Below, piece by piece: positions 1 to 5,549 of a stretch of 5,591 nucleotides of DNA. Made by a program: the position numbers and the translations under genes. Below the pieces are notes generated by a model that saw only the letters and a program-made list of their open reading frames with translations, was not told where the DNA came from and did not search any database. This DNA comes from Pseudomonadota bacterium (lineage in GTDB: Bacteria; Pseudomonadota; Alphaproteobacteria; Rhizobiales; Xanthobacteraceae): positions 1 to 5,591 of the forward strand of contig JAEZEY010000242.1 in assembly GCA_023432845.1 (NCBI GenBank). The letters are read 5' to 3'. Positions within the stretch are counted from its first letter, which is position 1, and the number at the start of each line of letters is the position of its first letter.

Positions 1-17
1 CCGCGCCCCGGAATGAC
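1..17 (-). repeat. Partial dispersed intergenic repeat at window edge (REP-like)
   Basis: Read on the minus strand, the bases after the dapF stop are GTCATTCCGGGGCGCGG and then run off the window. From memory this matches the opening of a short palindromic repeat that is very common between genes in Bradyrhizobium and Rhodopseudomonas genomes, whose second half carries the complementary CCCGGAAT arm. Only the first arm is visible, so the palindrome cannot be confirmed here. It lies directly downstream of dapF, a usual position for such elements. Confidence 0.4.
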
Positions 18-29
18 AAAATTAATTTT
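18..29. other. AT-only 12-bp perfect palindrome over the dapF stop
   Basis: AAAATTAATTTT is self-complementary over all 12 bases and includes the dapF stop codon (TAA on the minus strand at 24-22). It stands out in a GC-rich window. On the dapF strand it ends in TTTT, but as RNA it would have no loop, so it is not a convincing intrinsic terminator on its own. It could be a 3'-end processing signal, a protein-binding site, or chance. Confidence 0.3.
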
Positions 30-903
30 CGGCCTTCTCAAACAGCTTCGGATCGAACGTGCCGTTGAACTCGAATTCCACCGGCCCGGTCATCAGCACG
101 TGATCGTCGCTGGCGCGCCATTCGATGACGAGTTCGCCTCCGGGCAGCGTCATGTGCACCTTGCGCTCGGTGCGCTTGAGCCGCGCCGCCGCCACCGCGG
201 TGGCGCAGGCCGCCGCGCCGCAGGCGCGCGTGAGACCCGCGCCACGCTCCCAGGTGCGCATGACGATGTGCTCGCGATCGACGATATGCGCGAGCGTGAT
301 GTTGGCGCGGTCGGGAAAGATCGGATGATTCTCGAGCAGCGGCCCGAACTTTTCGAGGTCGTAGGCATATGGATCGTCGACCCAGAAGACCGCGTGCGGA
401 TTGCCCATGTTGACGACCGACGGCGAATGCAGCACCGGCGCGTCGATTGGCCCGACCTGCAGCTCGATCATGCGCGTGTCGCGGAATTCCTCCGCCAGCG
501 GAATCTCGTTCCAGGCAAAACGCGGCTTGCCCATGTCGATGGTGAACTGGCCGTTGTCGTTCTTCCAGGCATTGAGAATGCCGGCATTGGTCTCGAATGC
601 CAGCTTCGACTTGCCGTTCGCGTCCGAGACGATGGTGGCGACGCAGCGCATGCCGTTGCCGCAGGCGCCGGCTTCGGAGCCATCATTATTGTAGATGCGG
701 ATGAAGGCGTCCGTGCCAGGCGTGCGCGGCGGATAGAGCGCCATTAATTGGTCATAAGGCGCACCGGCAGGCGACGCAGCGGCGCGCGCCTCGTCGGCGG
801 CGATCAGCGCGGCGCGCGGCGTATCGGCACGCAGATCGACAACGACGATCTCGTTGCCGATACCGTTCATCTTCACGAAGGCCTTGTTGGAAAGCGCGCC
901 CAT
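22..903 (-). CDS. dapF: Diaminopimelate epimerase DapF
   Basis: Cytoplasmic, cofactor-independent epimerase that converts LL- to meso-diaminopimelate, the precursor of lysine and the cross-linking residue of peptidoglycan. The 293-residue product is slightly longer than the usual 270-280. The N-terminal half has the family opening KMNGIGNE (residues 11-18) and the first catalytic-cysteine motif, EAGACGNGMRC, with Cys81. The second half has NMGNPH (165-170) and WERGAG followed by RACGAAAC, with the second catalytic cysteine at Cys228. Both cysteines of the two-base mechanism are therefore present. The segment after WERGAG reads LTRACG rather than the enterobacterial ETLACG, a variant I associate with alphaproteobacteria. 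The start at 903 is chosen because residues 1-11 (MGALSNKAFVK) fit the usual N-terminus. A modest GGCGGA lies 3-4 bases upstream. It is divergent from the envelope cluster and complete; any downstream operon partner lies beyond base 1. Confidence 0.97.
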   Translation of the reverse strand: MGALSNKAFVKMNGIGNEIVVVDLRADTPRAALIAADEARAAASPAGAPYDQLMALYPPRTPGTDAFIRIYNNDGSEAGACGNGMRCVATIVSDANGKSKLAFETNAGILNAWKNDNGQFTIDMGKPRFAWNEIPLAEEFRDTRMIELQVGPIDAPVLHSPSVVNMGNPHAVFWVDDPYAYDLEKFGPLLENHPIFPDRANITLAHIVDREHIVMRTWERGAGLTRACGAAACATAVAAARLKRTERKVHMTLPGGELVIEWRASDDHVLMTGPVEFEFNGTFDPKLFEKAEN

Positions 904-1043
904 GATCCGCCAGCGGTTCTGGAAAACCGGTGTCCTGCCCGGCTTTCGCCCGGTTTATATGGCCAAAGATCGTCCCAATGGCTAGGGGCCGTGATAAGAT
1001 CAGCTGTCCAAGCGAATCGCCGAATAGGGACGGAGAGCGCACG
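904..1043. promoter_or_regulatory. Divergent intergenic region between dapF and the GyrI-like gene
   Basis: These 140 bases must hold the dapF promoter and probably that of the plus-strand cluster. For dapF, the minus-strand hexamer TATAAA (959-954) is a plausible -10, but no good -35 sits at 16-18 bases: the only TTG-like match, TTGGGA at 978-973, is just 13 bases away. For the plus strand, TAAGAT (995-1000) is a weak -10 candidate without a clear -35. I see no strong operator dyad. The region is assigned as regulatory mainly from its position between divergent genes. Confidence 0.4.
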
Positions 1044-1730
1044 ATGTCTGGAGCGCGTAGCCTGCGTCTTGACTTGCATCTTGGCCTGCGCCTTGGCTTG
1101 CACTTTGCCTTCGCAGCGGTTGCGGCGGCTTGGCTGGCGACGGGGCAGACGCTGGCGCAAGGCGCTCCCGAGGCGCCCAAATCGGGACAGGCACCCGGGC
1201 CGGGCCCGGCCCCGGCGGCGCCAATGCCGGATATCAAGCCGCACGCGCCGCTGCCCGCTCAGCCTGGCGATGCCTTCGGCGAGGAAGTGCAGCTCCCCGA
1301 CCGGACCATCGTCTACATCAAAGGCCACACCAACTGGGACACGGCCTTCGATACGCTGATCGATGCCTTCAAGTCGCTGAACGACTACCTCGCCAAGCAG
1401 AACATCCAGCCGGCGGGCCCTTACCTCACCGTCTACACCGAGACCGACGACACCGGCTTCTCGTTCCAGGCCGGGGTCATCATCGCACAGCCGCTCGCCA
1501 ATCCGCCGAAGGGCGACATCGCCTCGGGCAAGGCACCGGCCGGCAAGGCGCTGAAGTTCGTGCATCGTGGTTCCTACGACTCGATGGACACGACCTATGA
1601 GGCGATCACCAATCACCTCGACGACCGCAACCTCGAAGCACAGGATCTGTTCATCGAGGAATTCGCCACGGATCCTGCCAAGAGCGATCCGAATTCTCTC
1701 GTCATCAATGTCTATGTGCCGGTGAAATGA
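1044..1730 (+). CDS. Exported GyrI-like (SOUL/effector-binding fold) domain protein
   Basis: Predicted 228-residue periplasmic protein. Residues 1-38 form a signal peptide with an unusual Leu/His/Arg-rich stretch (8-20), a hydrophobic core (about 21-32) and a likely cut after TLA (36-38). A Pro/Ala/Gly-rich linker (about 40-76) follows, then a GyrI-like domain (about 80-228). Family-like marks are the VYTETDDTGFSFQAGVII strand region (130-147), the HRGSYDSMDTTYEAI helix start (174-188), and FIEEFATDP (203-211), which resembles the conserved Glu/Tyr/Asp-Pro segment of AraC effector-binding domains. GyrI-like domains bind small ligands or proteins; there is no DNA-binding domain here, so it is not a regulator of the usual kind. 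The start at 1044 has GGAGAG six bases upstream; in-frame starts at 978 (ATG) and 930 (GTG) lack a good ribosome binding site and would bury the signal peptide. Its stop overlaps the next start, so translation is probably coupled. The actual function is unknown. Confidence 0.8.
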   Translation: MSGARSLRLDLHLGLRLGLHFAFAAVAAAWLATGQTLAQGAPEAPKSGQAPGPGPAPAAPMPDIKPHAPLPAQPGDAFGEEVQLPDRTIVYIKGHTNWDTAFDTLIDAFKSLNDYLAKQNIQPAGPYLTVYTETDDTGFSFQAGVIIAQPLANPPKGDIASGKAPAGKALKFVHRGSYDSMDTTYEAITNHLDDRNLEAQDLFIEEFATDPAKSDPNSLVINVYVPVK

Positions 1731-2431
1731 TGAAACCGATGACCCGCCATTCCCTGAGCCTGATGATTGTCGCCGCCGCTCTGGCGACACTGCAGATCCA
1801 GTCCACGCCGGCCCGCGCCGCCGAACGCTCGATCACCGTGACCGGCGAAGCTACCGTCTCGGTCGCGCCTGACAGTGCCAACATCCGGCTGGGCGTCACC
1901 AGCCAGGGCAAGAATGCGCGCGAAGCAAGCGAGGCCAATGCCCGGCAGATGACCAATGTGCTGGCGGCCATCAAGGAGGCCGGCGTCGCCGACCGCGACG
2001 TGCAGACTTCGCGCCTGTCGCTGCAGCCGCAGTACGAGCAGGGCAAAGCCGGCCCGGCGCGGCTGCTCGGCTTCCAGGTCACCAACCAGGTGAGCATCCG
2101 CATCCGCGAGATCGACAAGTTCCCCGGCATTCTCGATCGCGGCATCGCCGCCGGCGCCAATGAGATGTCCGGCATCGAATTCGTCGTGTCGGAACAGTCG
2201 AAATTGCTCGATCAGGCGCGCGACGACGCCGTGGCCGACGCCCGCCGCAAGGCCGAGCTTTATGCCAGGGCCGCCGGCGTCAAGCTCGGCCCGGTGACCT
2301 CGATCACCGAAGAAGGCTCGAGCCCGCCGCGGCCGGCCATGCAGGCGATGCGGGCCTCCGCGGTGCCGGTGGCGCCGGGCGAGCAGCTGCTGCGCGCCGC
2401 CGTCTCCGTGACCTTTGAATTGATGAATTGA
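1727..2431 (+). CDS. Exported SIMPL domain (DUF541) protein
   Basis: A 234-residue predicted periplasmic protein. The signal peptide covers about residues 1-31: basic start, hydrophobic core SLMIVAAALATL (11-22), cut after ARA (29-31). The mature part begins RSITVTGEATVSVAPDSA (34-51), the typical SIMPL opening, and continues with TSRLSLQPQY (94-103), a GFQVTNQVSIRI strand (115-126), and a second half DDAVADARRKAELYARAAGVKLG (166-188), also characteristic. Length fits the family, which includes Brucella BP26/Omp28, an oligomeric periplasmic antigen. The molecular role of SIMPL proteins is poorly defined, with envelope-stress and surface links reported for some. The start codon overlaps the upstream stop as ATGA, so it is very probably translated by coupling with the GyrI-like gene; ATG at 1730 is an equally possible start, shortening the product by one residue. 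Confidence 0.9.
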   Translation: MMKPMTRHSLSLMIVAAALATLQIQSTPARAAERSITVTGEATVSVAPDSANIRLGVTSQGKNAREASEANARQMTNVLAAIKEAGVADRDVQTSRLSLQPQYEQGKAGPARLLGFQVTNQVSIRIREIDKFPGILDRGIAAGANEMSGIEFVVSEQSKLLDQARDDAVADARRKAELYARAAGVKLGPVTSITEEGSSPPRPAMQAMRASAVPVAPGEQLLRAAVSVTFELMN

Positions 2432-2490
2432 CGCCCCGACGACGGGCGGTACGCTGATCGCGGAATTGGCATCCCTGCGGAGCCAATGCG

Positions 2491-3345
2491 ATGCGCCTTG
2501 CGCTGCCGGTTTTATCGCTGACCACCTTGCTCGCCGTACTGGCGGCGCAGGCCGCATCGGTCGAAGAACGCGTCGGCTTTGACAGCGCGCGCTATCTCGT
2601 CGGCACGCTGAAGCAACGCATCGCGCATGAGCGCGGGGAAACGCCGCCGGTCAATCCGGCGACGCCGCTCATCGGCTATCTCTCGAAACCCGACGGCGCA
2701 GGTCCCTTCCCCGCGGTGGTGCATCTGCACGGCTGCACTGGCCTCACCGAGCGCATGCGCCGCGACACCGCCGGGCGCATGGCGAACTGGGGTTATGTAT
2801 CGCTGTTCGTCGACAGCTTCGCGACACGCGGGCTCGCCGACGACTGCGTCACGCCGCCGGCCGACCGTCACGCCGATGCGATGGGCGCGCTGAGCTATCT
2901 CGCCACGCTGCCCTTCATTGATCCGCAACGCATCGCGCTGGTCGGCCACGCCCAGGGCGGCGCTGCTGCGCTGCAGGTCGCATCCGAGCGGCCCTATCGG
3001 CTGTTCGATATGCCGGACGGCCTGAGCTACCGCGCCGTCGTCGCCTTCTACCCGCGCTGCAACGCCGCCAGGCAGACGCTGGCGCTGCCGACCCTGATCC
3101 TGATCGGCGAGCTCGACGCCTGGTCGCCCATCAAATTGTGCGAGTGGTGGATGCAGCGCCGGGACGGCCGCGGCGCCCCGGTGAAGCTGGTGGTCTACCC
3201 CGAGGCCTTCCATGGCTTCGACGATCCGGGCATCCGCAACGGCATGGATTTCACCTTCGGCCACTGGATCAAGTACGACCCCGACGCCGCCGCCCAGGCC
3301 ACGGGCGAGCTGGCGGAATTCCTTACCGACAATTTATCAAAATAA
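2491..3345 (+). CDS. Exported dienelactone-hydrolase-family alpha/beta hydrolase, nucleophile replaced by Ala
   Basis: A 284-residue protein with a signal peptide (residues 1-21, hydrophobic core LPVLSLTTLLAVLAA, cut after AQA). The rest is an alpha/beta hydrolase: strand plus oxyanion loop AVVHLHGCTGL (75-85), GYVSLFVDSF (101-110), a nucleophile elbow IALVGHAQGGAAAL (148-161), LILIGELDAW (202-211) with candidate acid Asp209, and YPEAFHGFDDPG (236-247) with candidate base His241. The expected Ser/Cys of G-x-S/C-x-G is Ala154 (codon GCC at 2950-2952), so classical activity is doubtful, although Asp and His remain. Four cysteines (82, 119, 190, 217) could form disulfides in the periplasm. GGAG lies 8 bases before the ATG. 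It follows the SIMPL gene after 59 bases with no clear terminator, so cotranscription is likely. Substrate unknown; a carboxylic-ester or lactone hydrolase, or a non-catalytic relative. Confidence 0.85.
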   Translation: MRLALPVLSLTTLLAVLAAQAASVEERVGFDSARYLVGTLKQRIAHERGETPPVNPATPLIGYLSKPDGAGPFPAVVHLHGCTGLTERMRRDTAGRMANWGYVSLFVDSFATRGLADDCVTPPADRHADAMGALSYLATLPFIDPQRIALVGHAQGGAAALQVASERPYRLFDMPDGLSYRAVVAFYPRCNAARQTLALPTLILIGELDAWSPIKLCEWWMQRRDGRGAPVKLVVYPEAFHGFDDPGIRNGMDFTFGHWIKYDPDAAAQATGELAEFLTDNLSK

Positions 3346-3363
3346 ATCAATTAGTTAATTACT
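3330..3363. other. AT-rich block with two adjacent dyads at the hydrolase 3' end
   Basis: About 34 bases of almost pure A/T interrupt GC-rich sequence. They contain ATTTAT/ATAAAT (3332-3337 and 3342-3347, loop CAAA), which spans the hydrolase stop, and AATTA/TAATT (3349-3353 and 3356-3360, two-base centre). The block ends about 20 bases upstream of the candidate ffh -35 box. It could be an UP-like element, a binding site for an AT-preferring protein, or a weak 3'-end structure of the upstream transcript. There is no GC stem plus T-run, so it is not a classical intrinsic terminator. Confidence 0.4.
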
Positions 3364-3383
3364 TCGCCCCAGCCGCAGCCGGC

Positions 3384-3412
3384 TTGACTTCCGGCCCTCC
3401 GGTCCCTAGTTT
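3384..3412 (+). promoter_or_regulatory. Candidate sigma-70 promoter of ffh-rpsP
   Basis: TTGACT (3384-3389) and TAGTTT (3407-3412) are separated by exactly 17 bases. The -35 matches the consensus at five of six positions. The -10 is weaker by the enterobacterial standard, but its context CTAGTTTC resembles the looser alphaproteobacterial -10. Transcription would start near 3419, giving an ffh leader of about 140 bases. It lies in the right orientation between the upstream cluster and ffh. Inferred from pattern and position only. Confidence 0.5.
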
Positions 3413-3475
3413 CCGGCCGTTCTCGATAGAGACTGACGAATTCGACCCGCCGCCCGGTCCCGTGAGGCCGGAGGC

Positions 3476-3510
3476 CACCGCCCGACAGCGCGATGCGCCC
3501 TCGGGCGTTG
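3476..3510 (+). other. Nested stem-loop in the ffh leader
   Basis: CGCCCGA (3479-3485) pairs perfectly with TCGGGCG (3501-3507), and two more pairs form outside one mismatch (3476-3477 with 3509-3510). Inside the loop, GCGC (3488-3491) can pair with GCGC (3495-3498) over GAT. The following bases, TTGTCGTGTTTTG, are T-rich but broken, so termination or attenuation is possible but weakly supported. It sits about 50 bases upstream of the ffh start. Confidence 0.35.
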
Positions 3511-3527
3511 TCGTGTTTTGTCAGGCT

Positions 3528-3555
3528 CGAAACCCGCGGGAACACGAGGGTTTTG
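3528..3555 (+). promoter_or_regulatory. Possible hairpin masking the ffh ribosome binding site
   Basis: CGAAACCC (3528-3535) can pair with GGGTTTTG (3548-3555), eight pairs including one G-U, across a 12-base loop. The 3' arm holds the GGG of the GAGGG Shine-Dalgarno (3546-3550) and the spacer up to the ATG at 3557. If formed in RNA, it would lower ribosome access to ffh, which would fit translational control. The loop also holds GCGGG, part of the self-complementary CCCGCGGG (3533-3540). Seen as complementarity only; formation and function are inferred. Confidence 0.35.
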
Positions 3556-3556
3556 G

Positions 3557-5113
3557 ATGTTCGACAATCTGTCGGAAAAACTTGGCGGCATTCTCGACCG
3601 CCTCACCCGCCGCGGCGCGCTGTCGGAAGCCGACGTCGACGCGGCGATGCGCGAGGTGCGCCGTGCGCTGCTCGAGGCCGACGTGGCGCTCGATGTGGCG
3701 CGCGAATTCGTCGACAAGGTCAAGAAGGAAGCCGTCGGCGCGATCGTCGTGAAGTCCGTCACGACGGGCCAGATGGTCGTCAAGATCGTGCCCGACCAGC
3801 TGGTCGCCACGCTTGGCGCCGAAGCGCAGGCGGTCGACCTCAACGCAGCGCCGCCGGTCGCCATCATGATGGTCGGCCTGCAGGGCTCCGGCAAAACCAC
3901 CACCACCGCCAAGCTCGCCAAGCGCCTCACCGAGCGTCAGAAGAAAAAGGTTCTGATGGCCTCGCTCGACGTGCGCCGCCCGGCCGCGATGGAGCAATTG
4001 GCCGTGCTCGGCCGCGAGACCGGTATCGACACCTTGCCCGTCGTCGCCGGCCAGCAGCCGCCGCAAATCGCGAAACGCGCGCTCGATGCCGGCCGCCTCG
4101 GCGGCTACGACATCGTGCTGCTCGACACCGCCGGCCGCACCACGCTCGACGACGAGATGATGAACGAGGCGGCCGAGGTGAAGCGCTCGGCCAATCCGCA
4201 TGAAGTTCTGCTCGTCGCCGATAGTCTGACCGGCCAGGACGCCGTCAATCTCGCGCGTTCGTTCAACGAGCGCGTTGGCCTCACCGGCATCGTGCTCACC
4301 CGCGTCGATGGCGACGGCCGCGGCGGCGCAGCGCTCTCGATGCGAGCCGTGACGCAGAAGCCGATCAAGCTGATCGGCACCGGCGAAAAGATGGATGCCC
4401 TGGAGGAGTTCGATCCCGCGCGCATCGCCGGCCGCATTCTCGGCATGGGCGACATCGTCGCGCTGGTCGAGAAGGCCGCCGCGCATATCGACGCCGAAAA
4501 GGCGGCGCGCACCGCCGAGAAGATGCGCAAGGGTCAGTTCGACCTCAACGACATGCGCGACCAGCTCACGCAGATGATGTCGATGGGCGGCCTCGGCGGC
4601 CTGATGGGCATGATGCCCGGCATCGCCAAGATGAAGAACCAGATCGCCGCCGCCGGCATGGACGACAAGCTGCTCAAGCGTCAGGTCGCGATCATCGAGT
4701 CGATGACGCCGCAGGAGCGGCGCAATCCCGATTTGCTCAAGAACAGCCGCAAGAAGCGCATCGCGGCGGGTTCAGGCACCTCGCCCGAGCAGATCAACAA
4801 GCTCCTCAAGATGCATCGCGGCATGGCGGACATGATGAAGGCCATGGGCAAGGGCGGAAAGCGCGGGCCGATGGCCGGCCTCGGCCAGATGCTCGGCATT
4901 GGCGGCGGCCCTGCGCCGACGCCCGAACAGCTTGCCGAAATCGCCAAGGGCATGCCGGGCGGCGGTGGCGGCCAATTGCCGCCGGGCTTCCCGGGTGGCG
5001 GAGGACTTCCACCGACGATGCCGAAATTGCCGCCGAACATGCCGGGGCTTCCCGGCCTTGGCGGGAAATTCCCCGGACCCGGCGGCCTGCCGGGCTTCGG
5101 GAAAAAGAAATAA
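3557..5113 (+). CDS. ffh: Signal recognition particle protein Ffh (SRP54 homologue)
   Basis: GTPase of the bacterial signal recognition particle. With 4.5S RNA it binds hydrophobic signal sequences on ribosome-nascent chains and delivers them to FtsY at the inner membrane. The product is 518 residues, longer than the typical 450-480 because of its tail. N domain: about 1-95. G domain: P-loop GLQGSGKTTTTAKL (107-120), DVRRPAA (138-144), DTAGR (190-194), and TRVDGDGRGG (248-257), where Arg replaces the usual Lys of TKxD, a form I associate with alphaproteobacteria. M domain (about 320-435): Met-rich finger loop MMSMGGLGGLMGMMPG (340-354 region) and RNA-binding SRKKRIAAGSGTS (397-409). Residues about 447-518 are a Gly/Pro-rich tail ending in GKKK. 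The ATG at 3557 has GAGGG six bases upstream and matches the usual MFDNLSEKL start; an in-frame TTG at 3518 is less likely. rpsP follows after 48 bases. Confidence 0.98.
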   Translation: MFDNLSEKLGGILDRLTRRGALSEADVDAAMREVRRALLEADVALDVAREFVDKVKKEAVGAIVVKSVTTGQMVVKIVPDQLVATLGAEAQAVDLNAAPPVAIMMVGLQGSGKTTTTAKLAKRLTERQKKKVLMASLDVRRPAAMEQLAVLGRETGIDTLPVVAGQQPPQIAKRALDAGRLGGYDIVLLDTAGRTTLDDEMMNEAAEVKRSANPHEVLLVADSLTGQDAVNLARSFNERVGLTGIVLTRVDGDGRGGAALSMRAVTQKPIKLIGTGEKMDALEEFDPARIAGRILGMGDIVALVEKAAAHIDAEKAARTAEKMRKGQFDLNDMRDQLTQMMSMGGLGGLMGMMPGIAKMKNQIAAAGMDDKLLKRQVAIIESMTPQERRNPDLLKNSRKKRIAAGSGTSPEQINKLLKMHRGMADMMKAMGKGGKRGPMAGLGQMLGIGGGPAPTPEQLAEIAKGMPGGGGGQLPPGFPGGGGLPPTMPKLPPNMPGLPGLGGKFPGPGGLPGFGKKK

Positions 5114-5161
5114 CCAACTTCAACACATCAACGATCGAGATACCTGAAAGGAAACCTGAAA

Positions 5162-5509
5162 ATGCTCGTCATCCGCATGGCCCGCGCCGGCACCAAGAAG
5201 CGCCCGTTCTATCACATCGTGCTCGCCGACTCGCGTTCGCCGCGCGACGGCCGCTTCATCGAGCGCCTCGGCTATTACAATCCGCTGTTGCCGAAGGACA
5301 AGGAAGAGCGCCTCAAGCTCGACTACGAGAAGGTCAAGGACTGGATGAAGAAGGGCGCGCAGCCGTCCGACCGCGTGATGCGCTTCCTCGACAAGGCCGG
5401 CGTTGCCAAGCGCACCGTGCGCAACAATCCGGAAAAGGCCGTGCCGCGCAAGGAACGCAAGGCGAAGGCCGAAGAAGCCGCCAAGGCGCCCGCCGCGCCG
5501 GCTGCTTAA
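5162..5509 (+). CDS. rpsP: 30S ribosomal protein S16
   Basis: Small-subunit ribosomal protein that binds 16S rRNA and aids assembly of the 5' domain. The 115-residue product opens with the S16 signature VIRMARAGTKKRPFYHIVLADSR (residues 3-25), then RDGRFIERLGYYNPL (28-42), and the helical KLDYEKVKDWMKKGAQPSDRV stretch (52-72). Residues 1-82 are the conserved core; the Lys/Ala-rich tail (about 95-115, ending APAAPAA) is an extension common in alphaproteobacteria. AAAGGAAA (5147-5154) provides the ribosome binding site, with its GGA ending 9 bases before the ATG. It follows ffh closely with no terminator between, so the two are probably cotranscribed, as in the conserved ffh-rpsP-rimM-trmD-rplS order; rimM is not inside the window. 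Confidence 0.98.
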   Translation: MLVIRMARAGTKKRPFYHIVLADSRSPRDGRFIERLGYYNPLLPKDKEERLKLDYEKVKDWMKKGAQPSDRVMRFLDKAGVAKRTVRNNPEKAVPRKERKAKAEEAAKAPAAPAA

Positions 5510-5510
5510 C

Positions 5511-5549
5511 GAGCCGAACGGTGGCGCGGCGTCGCCACGGGCACGGCTC
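5511..5549 (+). other. Nested inverted repeat downstream of rpsP
   Basis: Outer arms GAGCCG (5511-5516) and CGGCTC (5544-5549) enclose inner arms GTGGCG (5521-5526) and CGCCAC (5533-5538) with a six-base loop. It begins one base after the rpsP stop, so it may protect or partly terminate the rpsP transcript. No T-run follows, so a complete intrinsic terminator is unlikely. The outer right arm touches the start of the next palindrome and may be part of the same repeat element. Confidence 0.35.

Noticed and set aside
13..747. Long plus-strand open frame opposite dapF
   Set aside because: It lies wholly antisense to a clear dapF gene and its product is Arg/Val/Asp-rich without recognisable motifs, as expected from a mirrored GC-rich coding frame.
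873..1790. Minus-strand open frame spanning the dapF start and the GyrI-like gene
   Set aside because: It overlaps the dapF start and the whole GyrI-like gene, and its composition is Arg/Gly/Val-rich without motifs.
2432..2490. Possible terminator between the SIMPL and hydrolase genes
   Set aside because: CGCCC (2432-2436) and GGGCG (2444-2448) form only a five-pair stem with no T-run, too weak for an intrinsic terminator.
1712..2557. Minus-strand open frame opposite the SIMPL gene
   Set aside because: It is a mirror frame of a convincing signal-peptide protein, with low-complexity Gly/Arg/His composition and no support from a ribosome binding site.
3413..3556. 4.5S SRP RNA gene next to ffh
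   Set aside because: SRP RNA sometimes attracts attention near ffh, but the leader lacks the conserved GGAA tetraloop and GUCAG/GCAG-type symmetric loop arrangement, and its stems are not arranged as a single long hairpin.
3521..4486. Long minus-strand open frame of 321 codons opposite ffh
   Set aside because: It is antisense to the conserved N and G domains of Ffh, has no family motif, and fits the usual stop-poor antisense frame of high-GC codon use.
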